A stretch of 64,000 nucleotides of DNA from assembly GCA_000711775.1 (NCBI GenBank), contig ARYC01017910.1, positions 1-64,000 of the forward strand. The letters run 5' to 3'. Source of the DNA: Oxytricha trifallax. Lineage: Eukaryota > Ciliophora > Spirotrichea > Sporadotrichida > Oxytrichidae. Below, piece after piece: positions 1-12,777 of this stretch (the first letter of the stretch is position 1; every line of letters begins with the position of its first letter). The translations under genes and the position numbers were made by a program. The notes under the pieces are model-generated. The model was not told the origin of the DNA, made no database searches, and saw only the letters and a list, made by a program, of their open reading frames with translations.

Positions 1-2950
1 GAAATTTAACCTACATTTGTAAGTAACATAATTTTACTAACTTATCTCCAACTAAAATTAGTTTAATTAAAGTATAATGCTGACTTTTATTCTGATTCAG
101 ATCTTTTATTTTATGTTTTAATTAATAATTGCTTTAATATTCCATTTTTTAAATGAATTTGTATAGCTTATAAGATTGGATTGATTTTATATACAAATTA
201 ATAAATAAAATTTCTTTAATTCTCATATTTTTTTTATGACTATAATTCAACCTTTGTTGGCATATGATTTATAGTCTGTTATTACAAAGATTGCAAAATG
301 CCCTAGTATCGTAATATTTCTTTATTACTATAGAATTTCAATGTTTTCTATTTACTTCAAAAAAACCCCAATTACGCTTCTTGCTGGAGTTATAGTCCCT
401 AGAACTATTTCTAATTTTCTATGATAGAGGCTCTCCATAAATTCTTTTTTTTATTCTTAGATAATACTTAGCCTCCTTTCTATTTAGTTTATCAATTAAA
501 TATTTATGAATATATTTTAATGATATATTTATGATTGAGTACCTATTAATGTTATTATTTAATTTATATTTTTAATCAAGACTTTAGTCATCAACATGAC
601 AATATCTATTTAGTTATATCATTGATCCCTACATATAGCTTGTTAATTTTTTTTATAAATAAAAAATTTTATTAGAAATCAATCCACAAAATCTTACTAT
701 AATTTATGTGACTCAATAAGTGGATATAAAGAATAAATGATTAATTAAATTAAGGAATTTAAGATACAATTCAATATTTCTTATTAATTTTCTCCCATAT
801 AGTATAATCAAATTATTATAATTCCTATTGACTGTCTTTTTCTTCTTTAATTTATCTACATACACTTCCACTTTTAAATAAATTATATATTTTATTAATA
901 TTGATTCCCGTCTAATTTCATTGATTTATTTACTTTTTTCAAAATAGTTACTAATTATTATCATTAAAGATTATTCCTATCCAAGGTTCTCGTTATTTAT
1001 GTTATTTCTTACAATTGGACTCCTAGACCATAATGGAAATTTATGGATTTATTTCTTGAGAGTTTACTTTTTGCTATTGGTAAGGTTTAATTCTATTCTT
1101 TGATGGAATCCCTTACTTATACAGATATTCAATCAAAGCCAAAATTTTAAATATAAAAACTAAATCAATAAATGAATAAACTAGGATTTAAATGAAAGTT
1201 TAACATTAAAATTCAATTTTAATAATCACAATATATTTAACGAAGGACTTTTCTATATATCACTATCAAAATTATATATTTAATATAATATTAAATAGTT
1301 CTCCCTGTTCATAAATAGCAATAATTCCCCATGACATACTTTACTTCAACTAATCCTGAAATTATTCTAGTTCCATTTAAGATTTTCTTCCACGTAAATA
1401 TTTATTAATTCATTTTTATAAAGATTAATTAAGGCACTGTGAATTCTTAAATTTTATCTTAACCTATTTGCTGACTATGAAATCTATTCTTTATAAATAT
1501 AGCCTAGCTTGTTTATCCCTTTAGTTTTATTATTCATTTTAATTTTAGTAAGCAATGAGTTTGATGCAATTCTTAGACATATAACTAAATCAATGATGTC
1601 CAATTTTATAATTGTTTGCCTAGTTTCGGTTAAGTCTTATGTATGAGACCCAGAATTTTGCAGATTAAGGGCGAGTAATTTAATTAAATATCAGCCTAAA
1701 TTATTACTATTAATTAACTGTTTTTAACATCATTAAATCTAATTTAATGATCATGCTTTCTATAATTGATCTTTCATTGGTATGCTAAATCACCCTTTGT
1801 TGATATATTTGAATGACATCTATGCTAAAAAATTTGGAGTAAAAGAAATGAATACTGTAAATAAACATAAATTAAATTGCAAAGATTTTGAAAATAATTC
1901 AAATAATTATACTATAATATTCTACAAACAATAAATTATTGAATAAAAAGAGTGGAATAAAAGGTTTCTTTTAAATGGCACGCATTATTCACAAATTAAT
2001 TAAAATCTAAGTTATATTAATAATAATTTCAATTTCATATTTACATTATTATTTTAAAAAAATCTTAATTATTTTCCTCTCAAAATTAATACATAATTGT
2101 TCTAATATAAAAAGGTAATAAGTTTATAAAGTAAAAAGGCTGACTTTTTAAAATAATTTGTTTCCATAAATATTTAATTAATATTAAAATCTGGTTTAAA
2201 ACTTGATGCCGTTATAGTATAAATCTTAATTTATTTATAACATAAAATTTATATCTAAATGCATATATTTATCATTTTATTGAAGTTGCATTGAAAATAA
2301 TGAAAAATATTATGTTTCAATAAAAATATATATAATTTTGAATGAAAATGAAAATGTTATCATTATTCTTTACCTTAAATAATAATAATAGATGCCGAAT
2401 GAATTATAGAACACTAAATCAGGATTATATACTAATCATATATCATAGTATTTATATTTTGTAATTATTAGGGTTAACTATATAATTTATTCTAAAAACA
2501 AAATTAAATATAGTACTGTATCAATAATTTTTCATTATGAGTATAAATAGCGGCGAAATTTTGAAGATTATAATTAAATAAATAAGATAATTAAGGGAAA
2601 TAATAATAATAATAATCTTAATAACAATAATATAAAACTCAAGAAAATTTATAATATTTATTAAGAGATATTTGGAAAAGACAGGACAAAAACTTAGAGA
2701 GGTATATACTTACCCAATAATAGCAATTGAGTTTTAGATAAAAATTAACAAGGTTAATAATTATAAATGTGGGTGGCATTATTGTTTATACTATTTAATT
2801 GAGTATATTTTGATTTTCTATCATAATATTTTGAAAATAAAATAAATGTAAAAGTAATTACAAATTATTTCAAAAAGTTTTTAATTTATATAACTTAATC
2901 TTACATAGTTTCCAGCTGCGTTCTATTTCAGACTGGCTTCACTTTAATAA
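1..2950. repeat. Segmental duplication, copy 1 (gene-poor AT-rich DNA)
   Basis: Very AT-rich DNA with no convincing ORF under the ciliate code. It aligns collinearly, with many substitutions and indels, to about 11790-15276. Shared landmarks in the same order are CAACTAAAATTAGTT near the start, a CTTTGTT(A/G)G block, GAGTATAAATAGCGG at about 2540, CAATTGAGTTT(T)A(A)GATAAAAATTAACAAG at about 2725 (seen as interrupted matches), and CATAGTTTCCAGCTGCGTT at about 2906. Copy 1 ends exactly where TBE copy 1 begins. Either a repeated germline-limited family or a large old duplication. Confidence 0.75.
2542..2550 (+). promoter_or_regulatory. TATA-like motif TATAAATAG in duplicated segment
   Basis: TATAAATAG in the context GAGTATAAATAGCGG. 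The same context recurs at 14880 and, as GAGTATAAATAGGC, at 7813, followed each time by a similar GAAnATTATAATTAA(T/A)TAAAT leader. At 7813 an ORF follows; here none does. Function is inferred only. Confidence 0.35.
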
Positions 2951-3094
2951 TCAAAACCCCAAAATCCCTTAGTGAGGTTTATAAGTGCTTTGATTTGTAG
3001 GGTATAGTTGGGGGTCTTATTGGGGATAGTAGAGAAATTAGGCTAATTTGCAAAATTAGAAATAGAAATTAGCGAAATTTAGGGTCTATTTATG

Positions 3095-4120
3095 ATGAGT
3101 AATATTTAGATTTACTTCTTAAGCTTAGGTATGGTACAAGTATTAGTATAGACTAACTCAAACCAATATAACGAATTATGCAGCTATAGCAAAGCTCCTG
3201 TGCAAGAGTGCCTCAACTGTTAGGTATCACTGCTTGCTAGCTGTTTAGCATTTTAATTCTGGTTGTTGAACCCATCCTGCAAGAAATAAAAGTTCTCTCA
3301 GGCTCATATTGACTTCCTCTGCGACTCGAAGACTTTGAAGTATTGGGCTCACATTCCTCTTGACTAACGAGCTATAATGTTTCATCGTAAGTTTCCTGAC
3401 ATGCGTATTTCTCCTTAGACTATAGTTAATATTTATAGAAGAAATGGCATTACTTTCAAGACTGTAAACAGAGTGAAGAGAGTAATTGATTTTACAGTGC
3501 CATTTTATAGTAATAATTTAAACTTTATAAATGATTAAATGCAAAGAGCTATTACTAATAACATCAAGTTCATACACGCTGATGAGGCAGTTTTTACATT
3601 CAACACTTTTATTAATAAGTCCTGGTATAAAATGTACGATAATATAGAAGTATATGACTAAAAAGTAAAGGTTGCCACTCACGCAATTTTAGCTGGTATT
3701 AGTGAAGATTCAGGTCTAGAAGCTTATGTTATTCATCCTCGCTCTATTAAGCGACAGCAATATATCGAGTTTTTGCATAAACTCAGAGAGAAGTATAGCA
3801 ACTAAGAAATCATCTTGCTTGTTGATAACTTATCAGTTCATAAGACTAAGGAGTCTAAGAAAGCTTATGAAGAGTTATACATAACTCCTGTATACAATGT
3901 TCCTTATAGTCCATAATTTAATGTAATTGAATTTTACTGGAGTTAAATTAAGACTTACTACAAGAAACTACTGCTGTATCATCTAATGAATGATTTTCCA
4001 ATCGATACAGTAGACTTAATACAAAGTAGTTGTAAGAGAGTGAATAAAGATAAGACTACGATATGTGCAAGGAAAGGAAGAATGAATTTTTATTAATAAG
4101 TTTTAGACTTAAATGAATGA
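3095..4120 (+). pseudogene. TBE transposase (IS630/Tc1/mariner-type, D34E), damaged N-terminus
   Basis: DDE transposase of the TBE family. The DDE triad is visible: first Asp in IHADEAVFTF, second in LLVDNLSVHKT, Glu in NVIEFYWSQIK, with exactly 34 residues between the second Asp and the Glu. An N-terminal helix-turn-helix-like stretch (KLLCKSASTVRYH) is separated from the catalytic part by a frame break near 3255, and the ATG used by copy 2 at this point is ACG here. Many Gln codons are TAA/TAG and the stop is TGA at 4118. The 5' end is uncertain. In the TBE family this transposase is known to take part in developmental DNA elimination. Confidence 0.88.
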
Positions 4121-4126
4121 AATAGT

Positions 4127-4915
4127 TCACATATTAAATGGATCCATAAAAGGATTAGTTTTCTCTTCTTTTCTTCTTCTTAAGGCTTGACAGGCCCTAA
4201 GTTTCTTCTCTTACTGCCATCTCCTGCATCTATGTTCATATCTTTTGGCTTTTAAACATCTTTATAAAGTCTCTTGCTACCTTAATGAACTGTCTGCTGT
4301 TTTCTATCTCTATATACCTTAGCATGCTCTTTCATAAGATATATACCAGTGCCAGATTTTCCTAAGAAGTTATATGTCAAAGCTTACTTGAAAGATAAGG
4401 ATGCTTCTTAAGTTCCTATACCCAAGCTGAGCTTATTAGAATGCCTTGCTTCTTCTAGTCTTCAGGAAAGATAGAATATCGTTTCTTATGAGCTTCTTCA
4501 ATTATTTCTCTGAGATACTCCTCTTTTATTGTACCAAGAACACCAAAAAAGAAGTTCCTCTCTGGGAGTTTATTAGAGAGTTGTTTCTTGTAGGAAAGTA
4601 AACTACCACTTCCTCATCTTACATGGCACCCTCATAAAGATTAGTCACTGAAATCTCAGGGTAGTTAGGAATTTCTATTAGTTTAATCTCTTTATTTTTA
4701 AAAGCTTTCTTCTCCTCACAAAGTATTGCTTTCAAGAATGAAATTTTGGTACCTTCCATCGTTGGAAGGAACAAACCAACTATATAATGTGTCACTAATC
4801 ATCAAGTTATCATACTATGTAAAGTTAGGTATCGATAGAGATCTTACATACTTCTGAATCTTGATATCATTTCTTGAGCCTCAACTCTTTTCATTTGATC
4901 ATTGAGTGATTCCAT
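4127..4915 (-). pseudogene. TBE 22-kDa-type ORF with a short intron, frameshifted
   Basis: Homologous throughout to 57370-58169 in TBE copy 2. Starts at ATG 4915 (MESLNDQMKRVEAQEM), has a probable 36-nt GT-AG intron near 4770-4806, and continues with LPTMEGTKISFLKAILC. The frame shifts near 4590, where the reading TRNNSLINSQ replaces the copy-2 TKKQLSIKLPE. The C-terminus is Lys/Glu-rich and ends at TGA 4127. Convergent with the transposase, whose stop lies 6 bp away. Function of this TBE protein is unknown. Confidence 0.75.
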
Positions 4916-5094
4916 CTTTGTTCCTCTTCCTATAAATGAATATCAAATTATAACTTATAGACTTCTGGATCCTATTGTTTAAAATCTTACCATTAAATAT
5001 GGGCATCTTAAAGGAGTCAACCCTGCAAAGATACGTGGAGAAAGTTTGCAGAAGCTGCAACAAACTGCAGAGATTGAGCTCCATTTTTATCAAT

Positions 5095-5310
5095 TTAGTT
5101 CCATTAAATTAGTACTAAATTTGTTTAAATTTAATTAGTACTGGTACTAAATCCGTTTAAATTTAATTGATACCAATTTAATAGTACCAAAACTTTATTA
5201 GTACCTAGTTTTAATCTAATGAGGTTTTAATGGAAAGTTCCAAAATGGTTTAAAACCTAATTGGTACCAGTACTAACCTGAATTTTTTCGAAATTGGTAC
5301 CAACATTAAA
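5095..5310. repeat. TBE internal AGTACT/GGTACC-rich block
   Basis: Non-coding block between the divergent 22-kDa and zinc-finger/kinase ORFs, full of short palindromes (AGTACTGGTACT, TTGGTACCAA, GGTACCAGTACT). Similar blocks occur in TBE copy 2 (about 58370-58570) and in both mini-TBEs (about 51765-51960 and 62855-63060). Position suggests a shared divergent promoter; retention in elements that have lost all genes suggests another role. Confidence 0.7.
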
Positions 5311-5478
5311 AATATTAATCATGAAATTAGAAATTTATAGTTATAAACTTAGTATAAATATGATGTATAACACTTCAAAATCAACTTTTATTACTGCAGT
5401 GCAAACTCCAATACAGAGTTACTATAACTAGAGTGGTTATTATAGCTTAATAATAGAAATTTAAATTTGAATTTAAAC

Positions 5479-7478
5479 ATGGCGGCTAACTTAAATCGGA
5501 AATCAGTTTCTCTTGGAACAGGTTAATCATTGCTCAACTTTGGGTCCTCCAAGAAACCAGAAGTAATTTATATTGAAAAGAGATAGAGCTAAGAGCTCTA
5601 GAGTTTGAAGCTGAGGTCTTTAAAATTTAAGTTTAAAACAAGAAGTAGAGTGCTGAGATGGGAGTTTAAACATAAGTTGAATTGGTTGAGGAAGATAAGG
5701 AACAGCAACCAATAGAAAAAATTAAAACATTTTAATGTGAAGACTGCTAAAATTTCTTCTCAACTGAGTCTAGCTTGAAGAGACATATCAAAGAGGTACA
5801 CTCTGGTAGAGCTAAGATCTACTTTAAGCATGATAAAGTAGATGGTAGATATTAGTGCACAACATGCATGAAGTCTTATACTCACTCAGCAAAAGTAAAG
5901 AGGCATATGCAAAAGCATCATTTAAGCGAATTCCTGATTAAAGATGAGGAGACTTAAAAGCATGTACCTGCTAATAGAAAAAATAGCTCTCTTGAGTCAT
6001 AAAAAGAACAGTAGGAGAGACTTAAGAGATAAAAGCGATTGGATTCTATGAACCAACCAGCAAATGGTATGTATATAGCATGCTTATAAGAGAGAGAAAT
6101 GTATATACCTGCATTAAATACAGTCGACATAGGCAGCTGTATTGAGGACTATTTAAATATTAACGTACAAAACAAGGTAAAACTTATAGTTGTTGATGAA
6201 TTCGCTTACAAGGTATATCCATTCAAGTATCTCATTAAGAACGAGCAATATTAAAATGAATTTGCAAAGGAATACATAGTGCTGAGAGAGGCTTAGAAAA
6301 GATAATTAGCTAAAATAGCATAATAATCGTGAATATAATCAATTAATCAACTTTGTACATTTCTTTTTATTTATATTAATTTTATTATATTTTAGGTACT
6401 CTACCGCATTTGACCTGTTTTGCGGTAGAGTACCTTAATTATATTAATTTCAAAAATATTTAATTATTAAGTTTTAATTTATATATGAAATAAAGTTTGT
6501 AGAAAAAGTAATTTGTAATATAATTATTATTAATTAAAAAATTATAAATTAAATTGAACCATTCAAAATAATAAATCTTGAAATAAAGTTGCTATATAAA
6601 GCAACATTCTCAGTTTATTTAAATTATTTATATTTATTCTTTATACAAATTACTTTTTCTACAAACTGTATTTCATATATAAATTATAACTTAATAATTA
6701 AATATTTTTGAAATTAATATAATTAAGGTACTCTACCGCAAAACAGGTCAAATGCGGTAGAGTACCTAAAAATATAATAAAATTAATATAAATAAAAAGA
6801 AATGTACAAAGTTGATTAATTGATTATATTCACGATTATTATGCTATTTCAGCTAAATGCTAGAACTTAGCAAAGCTCGACGGAGTCATACTTGGCCATG
6901 GTTTTATTGTGTTAAGACTCAAGAAGTTTGAAATGACTCTAAGAGAGTATCTCTACCATAATAGATATCCTGATGATTTGAATGAGATACTCACAGATAT
7001 GACTAAGGGTGTGAAAGAGCTCCATGATCTAGGGTATGTTCATAGAGATTTGAAGCCAGAAAATGTAATGCTAAATCTCTGCCCTTTAGAAGTAGTAGTC
7101 ATAGATTTCAACAGAGCAATAAGACAAGAGATAGTGACTTTAGCTAAGGTTTTAGGCACTCCAGGATACTTCCCAATAAGAGAGAAATGGACAAATGGCT
7201 CTGTATAATGGGATGTTTTAGCGGTAGCTGCAATTGTCTTAGAGTGTGATATGGAAGGAATGTCATACTTTGGAACAAAACATGAGAAATAATCAATAAG
7301 TTTGGCTGCTAAGCATATAAAACAAGAAGAAATATGCAAAGAAATTAAGAAGATAGTTAAGATGATCATCGCAAAAGCTCCAGCATACCCAAGATAATTA
7401 TTGGATGATATACTAGAACAACTAAAGACAGCGAGATTCAAGAGGAATCACAAAGATAAGCAGATGAAATTTGCTTGA
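5479..7478 (+). pseudogene. TBE 57-kDa-type C2H2 zinc-finger/protein-kinase ORF, split by a palindromic insertion
   Basis: Starts MAANLNRKSVSLG. Two C2H2 fingers follow (CEDCQNFF...HIKEVH, then CTTCMKSYTH...HMQKHH). The kinase-like part has YVHRDLKPENVML and VVIDFNRA (HRD/DFN in place of DFG) and GTPGYFP, followed by TGA at 7476. A 536-bp palindromic element (6315-6850) with 7-bp AGCTAAA target repeats separates fingers and kinase; removing it with one repeat joins QLAK to CQNLAKLDGVILGHG in frame. A frame break near 5583, compared with copy 2, suggests this copy is not intact. Confidence 0.82.
6315..6850. mobile_element. Palindromic element nested in TBE copy 1
   Basis: Two long inverted arms, with ATAGCATAATAATCGTG outermost. 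A prominent pair of short hairpins, GGTACTCTACCGCA and TGCGGTAGAGTACC, occurs near 6395-6435 and again inverted near 6727-6768. Flanked by AGCTAAA at 6308-6314 and 6851-6857, the likely target duplication. No ORF inside. Foldback/MITE-like. Confidence 0.88.
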
Positions 7479-7812
7479 GTTAAGCACACTAATAATCATT
7501 AAATATTCATTAAATTCATTTATAATTTACGTTTTCTCTACTAACCCTAATAAGACCCCAACTTTACCCTACAAATTAAATCACTAAAACATCTAATTAA
7601 GGGTTTTGATTATATTCCAAATTAAACCAGATTAAACGTTAAAATTATTTTTTTATTTTATTATAATATTTAATTTTTATAATTTTCAGAAGATTTGTAT
7701 CTTTTATGATCAAATATTAATTAAACTAGAAATATATAATTAATTTTATTATTAAAAAAATTTAAATTTTTCAATTAAATAGTTATAAGATTTTTAATTT
7801 TGTTTACATGAG

Positions 7813-7821
7813 TATAAATAG
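7813..7821 (+). promoter_or_regulatory. TATA-like motif upstream of ORF 7895
   Basis: TATAAATAG about 75 bp before ATG 7895, in the same sequence context as the motifs at 2542 and 14880. Placement suits a core promoter. Confidence 0.45.
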
Positions 7822-7894
7822 GCAGCTCAAATCGAAGATTATAATTAATTAAATCATTATCATTAAAAGGGTTAACAATTTGACTAATATATTA

Positions 7895-8671
7895 ATGAAC
7901 TGGCTAAGTAATTTCAAAAAAGATAAACTGAAAAAATGTAAAGTACTAAATTTAAATAAGTCTTCTCATTAATAACAATAGTAAGAGGGATAATCTATGA
8001 ATAATCAAGAACCACACTAACATTAATAAGATTAGATACTGGGATATGATATAAAAGATAATTTTTTAAATAATAGGTAAAAATTGAGTTATTCAGGTAC
8101 TTATGATATATAAAAATCTTTTGAAGATTAAGATAAATAAAATTTAATGCGGGATAGAAACAAGATTTTAATTAAAACTTAAGATATTAAAGATAATTAA
8201 ATGGTTTTAAGTCATAAAATAGATTAACTCAAAAGTAATGGAACAGATATTTAGACTTAATATTAATAGGGTATATTTATAAAAGCAGGATTAGGATCTT
8301 CTAATTAGACTGAATATTAGTAAGAAGAATAAAAGTACTAATAACTTCAATAAATTTCTTAAACTAACATAAAAACTGATTTATAAAATAGAAACGTGAT
8401 TGAAAAATATCCAAAGGGCCTAATTATCTAAGATTTATTTTTAATCACTGATTAATAATTGGGAAATACTTCTGATTAAGAATAGTAATTGAAGGGTACA
8501 TTTAAAGATATGGTATCGAAATAACAATTTGAAGGTTTGACAAAGTAGAAAGAATCAAAATCTTTTAAGAAACTTATCGACAGAAAGGACTCAGAATATC
8601 TAAAGAAGAAAAGTAAACTTTAAATGTTTATTTATTTCCTATAAATATATTAATTGTTATTTTATTAATGA
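7895..8671 (+). CDS. Hypothetical Gln-rich protein (258 codons, ciliate code)
   Basis: ATG at 7895 opens a frame with no TGA until 8669, using dozens of TAA/TAG codons as Gln. The start is MNWLSNFKKDKLKKCKVLNL; the rest is hydrophilic with Gln runs and charged stretches such as EGLTKQKESKSFKKLID. No known domain seen. The last 16 or so codons (hydrophobic FIYFLQIY) look like IES or 3' non-coding DNA, so the true MDS may end near 8625. Another short open stretch at about 8703-8800 (QCEGEKWMNSKIYSTCRNFY) could be the next MDS. A TATA-like motif lies upstream. An ORF this long is unlikely but not impossible by chance in such AT-rich DNA. Confidence 0.55.
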
Positions 8672-11600
8672 AAAATTTTAAAGATTAATTTACTAAAATA
8701 TCAATGCGAAGGAGAGAAATGGATGAACAGTAAAATCTATTCCACATGCAGAAATTTCTATCAGACTTAAAATAAAATAAATGATTAAGGGGAAATGGAA
8801 TGAACATTGAATTGGACAAAAATTATTTAGAAACCATTGATTGCCAAGGTATATTAATATTTAAAAATCATAATGTATAATAAATTAAATATACATAAAA
8901 CCTTTAATCTAATATTTAATTAAGATATTTAATAGAATTAATTTATAATGATCTTATCTATTTAATTTAATTAAATAAAAATGAATAGAATTTTATGAAA
9001 ATAATCAAATTATAGGGAGGGAATTTTCCTAAAACTAGTGAATTTTTATTAATATAATTTATTTGAATTATAAATTTAAACATATATTTAATAGTTTTGT
9101 AAAAAGTTCATTTTTATGGAGTTACGTCAAATATTCTTTAATTTTTTTAAAAAAAAATTAATTTAAATCCTTATTTATTTCATAAAATTTTATTAATAAA
9201 AATTTTTAAACAGAATTCATATCAATTTTTTTATTTTATAATATTTAAGAAAATGAATCTTCCCTAAAATTTTAGTTATTATTAGAATGAGGCAAGAAAC
9301 TCCTCTCAATATTTCATTGTATATAATAAAAAGATTATCATAGTTTTTAATTTTAATTTTATTATGTCTAATTAAGATTCTAGATTAATTATATACTGCT
9401 AATTATATTCTGATTTTTGGGTAAATTTATAAAATGATTCATAATAACTTAATTATATCAACTATTTTTATAAATTTTTATTGCATTATAAGAATGAAAT
9501 GATTTAAATACCTCTAATTTTCAATAATTATTTATAAATTTTGATTTTACTATTCTAATTTAATTCATTTTTGTCAGCATAGATGCTCTTGTCCAACAAT
9601 CAATAGGAATTCTGTGAATAGTCCCTGCATATACAAATATTTCTCTAAATTAACATTCTTAATATTGTTTAGATTTTATCATCCATTATGTTTTCAAATA
9701 TCTTCACAAAAATGGTTTTTTTAATCATATATAAGGATCGATATTAATTACCCAGTTAAAAGCCTATTATATATAATACTTTCCCTTTTTTAAAGTTCAT
9801 AAGAACCTATTTTCTATTTAATTAATCAAATAATATCATAGAATGGAATTATTAATGATGAATCTAAAATTTATGATTGATAATAAGAGTTGTTTGAACC
9901 CTTTTCAATATAACTTTGTAAGTTTACATTACTAAGAATAATCTTTATAATTAAATCTAAGAAACATGCTGTAAAACCCCAAAAACTGGTATATCTATTT
10001 TCTAATTTAAGTTTTTCTAATATTGGTTTGTTAATTATCTATCAGAATATCTATATCTTGTTAATTTTTATATGAATTATACAATTAAAATAAAAATATT
10101 CCAATAATTAAATTATAATTTGAATTTCAAATAAAGATTAAACTGAGGATTAATGAATAACATAATTAATAAATCCTAAATGAAATTAATATAAATAATT
10201 AAATTACTCTATTTTTCTTTAGGCATTTAAGAATTTAAGATACCTAATTATTTTGTTACTTATCACCCGTTTTTATTTAAATCATCTTTCTATCTGTATC
10301 TATTTGATTATCCCTTAATTTTTTGTGTATATTTTTACTATTAATAAATTCGATTTTAAAGAATTCTTGTTAAATAGGGTTCATATTTAGATCATTATCA
10401 TTTATAATGACCCTATTTTTATGATCAATAGTATTTTTATCTGTTAAACAAAAATGTTAGTTATAGTTTGTAATTAAAATTACCTGTTGTTGAATTGACC
10501 TTAATTGTTTTATCCTCACTGATGCTATATTATTTTAAACAATCAGGTCATAAATTTTATAAAATTGTATCAATATAAGAATAAAATCTTTGTTTAAAGT
10601 ATTAAGAAATTTAATTTATTCTAATATAAACAATAATTACTATTTTTAATTTCTTATAATATCGGGTATTATTTTATTTATGACAATATTTAATCAAAAT
10701 ATAATTCATTTATCATTGTTGATATTATTATATTAAAAAATTGTATTTTGATTCCCTAATATTAGCTTATAATTTAATTGAATTTATGAGATAAGCCCCT
10801 CTTGGAATACTTCCACTATTATTTGATTAATACTTTTTTATTTAAGTAATATTTATCACACAATATGCATAGCTTCAATAAAAAATCACCTAATTTATCG
10901 TCAATCTCCATTCATCTTTTTGATGTATCCCATATATTAAAATTAATTTAAATATCTTTTGCGTCCACTTCTTCAATTTAATAATAATCTTAAGTATATT
11001 GTGATTGAAGGCATAATTAATAATTTATAATCCCAGACAATATTGAAATAAAAAATGTATTAAATATGTAATAGAAAGATAATTAAAGGCAATTTCATTG
11101 CCTTGACTTCAACCTTTTAATTTGAATCAATAATTCTTGCTATATTATGGAAATCTTATGTTTTTAATGCTTATGCATCTACGCCACTTAATATGATAGG
11201 GTGAATTGAGTTATCATAAAAGATATCTGATTTTTCCTCACAATCTTTACATTCTTAAACTGATTATTATTTGTGGAAAATTAGTATACAGTCTAAACCA
11301 AAAACTATTTTATAATTAGGGTACTCATTTGGGGGATTGCTTCGTAAATGAATAGTTACCTATGTCATGCTAGATTTAATAGTTGTAAATGGTTAATTAA
11401 GTTTATCTATATTAGGAAAGAGTTACTTTTTGTCAACATATGAAATATTTGATATGCTGCTATTTTAAATATAATAAAATCAATAATTTTAAATTAAAAT
11501 TTCAAAATAATGATTAAGTAACTTATCTCATTTCATTTTAAACTGTATAAAAAAGAGATTTTAATTCTATTTGATTTCAGGTATTTTTTGTACCTTGAAT

Positions 11601-11790
11601 TGATTTTGCATTCCTATTCAAAATTGTTCTAAGGATTTAAGGTGCAGGACTAATGAAAAAATAAAATAAATGATTCTATTTTATGAAATGCATCTTTCTA
11701 ATGACAAGAACTTTTATTTTAAACTTAAAATTTTGCCTTTCAAAGTGCTTGCCACTTATTATTGAATACAATTTAGAACTAGTCATTATC
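8672..11790. other. Gene-free AT-rich interval
   Basis: Apart from the possible small MDS at about 8703-8800, I see no ORF, RNA gene or clear repeat. Composition and frequent TGA in all frames suggest germline-limited intergenic DNA. Confidence 0.5.
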
Positions 11791-12360
11791 AAAGTAATTA
11801 AAAAGATAAACTTTGTAAGATTATAGCCCTAAAGTTTGTAATAAACATAATCTTAGGATGTTACTTCCAACTAAAATTAGTTCTAATTTAATTCTGAATT
11901 AATGTTTTATTTCATAATTGCTTAAAAGATTCTAATTCTTAATGAATTTTACTTTTTAAATGAAACGGATTAATTTTCTTTTCCTCCAAGATATAAAAAA
12001 AATTCATTAATATTTATAAAATTTTTATTTACATAAACTCATCCTTTGTTAGTATATTATTTAATTACTGCCTATCTCACAGAGTCAAAATTACCCCAGT
12101 TTCTTCAAATTTCTTTATTACAGTGAAATTTTAAAGTTCTCTATTTATTTCGATAAATTATACCCCAATTTTACATTTAACTGGTGACCTTGCTAGAAAT
12201 AATTTTAATTACCCATGATAAAGGCACAAGTTACATACATTATTGACTGCCTTTAATGTTATCTCTTACCTACTATCTATCTATTAATTTAATTAATAAA
12301 ATATTTATAAATATATTTAAACAAATTCTATTGAATGGTATAATCAAAATGATCCTATTA

Positions 12361-12777
12361 TTGTAGGAATACATTTGATTTAGGAAATTAATAAATAGAT
12401 TAAATTATTAAATTTCAAATTCGTGGCAGTTAACTCTCTGGAAGCCTAGACAATATGGTACTTGTTCGATAGAGAATTCAAAATTAGCTGGACTTTACTA
12501 TTGGCGGTACCCCTCTATCGCATTCCTGGAGCGAGATAACTTGACTTTAATTTTGGCATCAAAATCAACTAAACAAATCACCAAAAATTAAAGTCAAGTT
12601 ATCTCGTTCAAGGAATGCGATAGAGGGGTACCGCCAATAGTAAAGTCCAGCTAATTTTAAATTCTCTATCGAACAAGTACCATATTGTCTAGGCTTCCAG
12701 AGAGTTAACTGCCACGAATTTGAAATTTAATAATTTAATCTATTTATTAATTTCCTAAATCAAATGTATTCTTACAA
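12361..12777. mobile_element. TA-flanked palindromic element, family 1, copy A
   Basis: Two arms of about 195 bp in near-perfect inverted orientation around a short loop (about 12560-12585). Ends are TTGTAGGAATACATTTG and its complement, flanked by TA on both sides (12359-12360 and 12778-12779). Internal landmarks GTGGCAGTTAACT, ATTGGCGGTACC and GAGCGAGATAACTT are shared with copies at 29366, about 33620 and 53035. No ORF. TA duplication and terminal inverted repeats fit a Tc1/mariner-type non-autonomous element. Confidence 0.93.

Larger units (their letters stand above)
2952..7608 (+). mobile_element. TBE-type telomere-bearing transposon, copy 1
   Basis: The left end starts CAAAACCCCAAAATCCC and the right end is its inverted counterpart. 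The inverted repeats extend about 80 bp, including GTGCTTTGATTTGTAGGG on the left and the matching CCCTACAAATTAAATCACT on the right. Flanks are AAT on the left and ATT on the right; both fit the ANT target known for TBE1, but they are not identical, so one end may be rearranged. Removing the nested 543-bp insertion leaves about 4.1 kb, the size known for TBEs. It carries transposase (+), a 22-kDa-type ORF (-) and a zinc-finger/kinase ORF (+). Confidence 0.93.

Noticed and set aside
7040..7441. Minus-strand ORF of 133 codons
   Set aside because: It is the antisense shadow of the kinase part of the TBE 57-kDa-type ORF, whose motifs (HRDLKPENV) are unmistakable.
12361..12777. Palindrome considered as a CRISPR repeat, terminator or replication origin
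   Set aside because: A single long inverted repeat with TA duplication, present in four dispersed copies, fits a transposable element in a eukaryotic germline.
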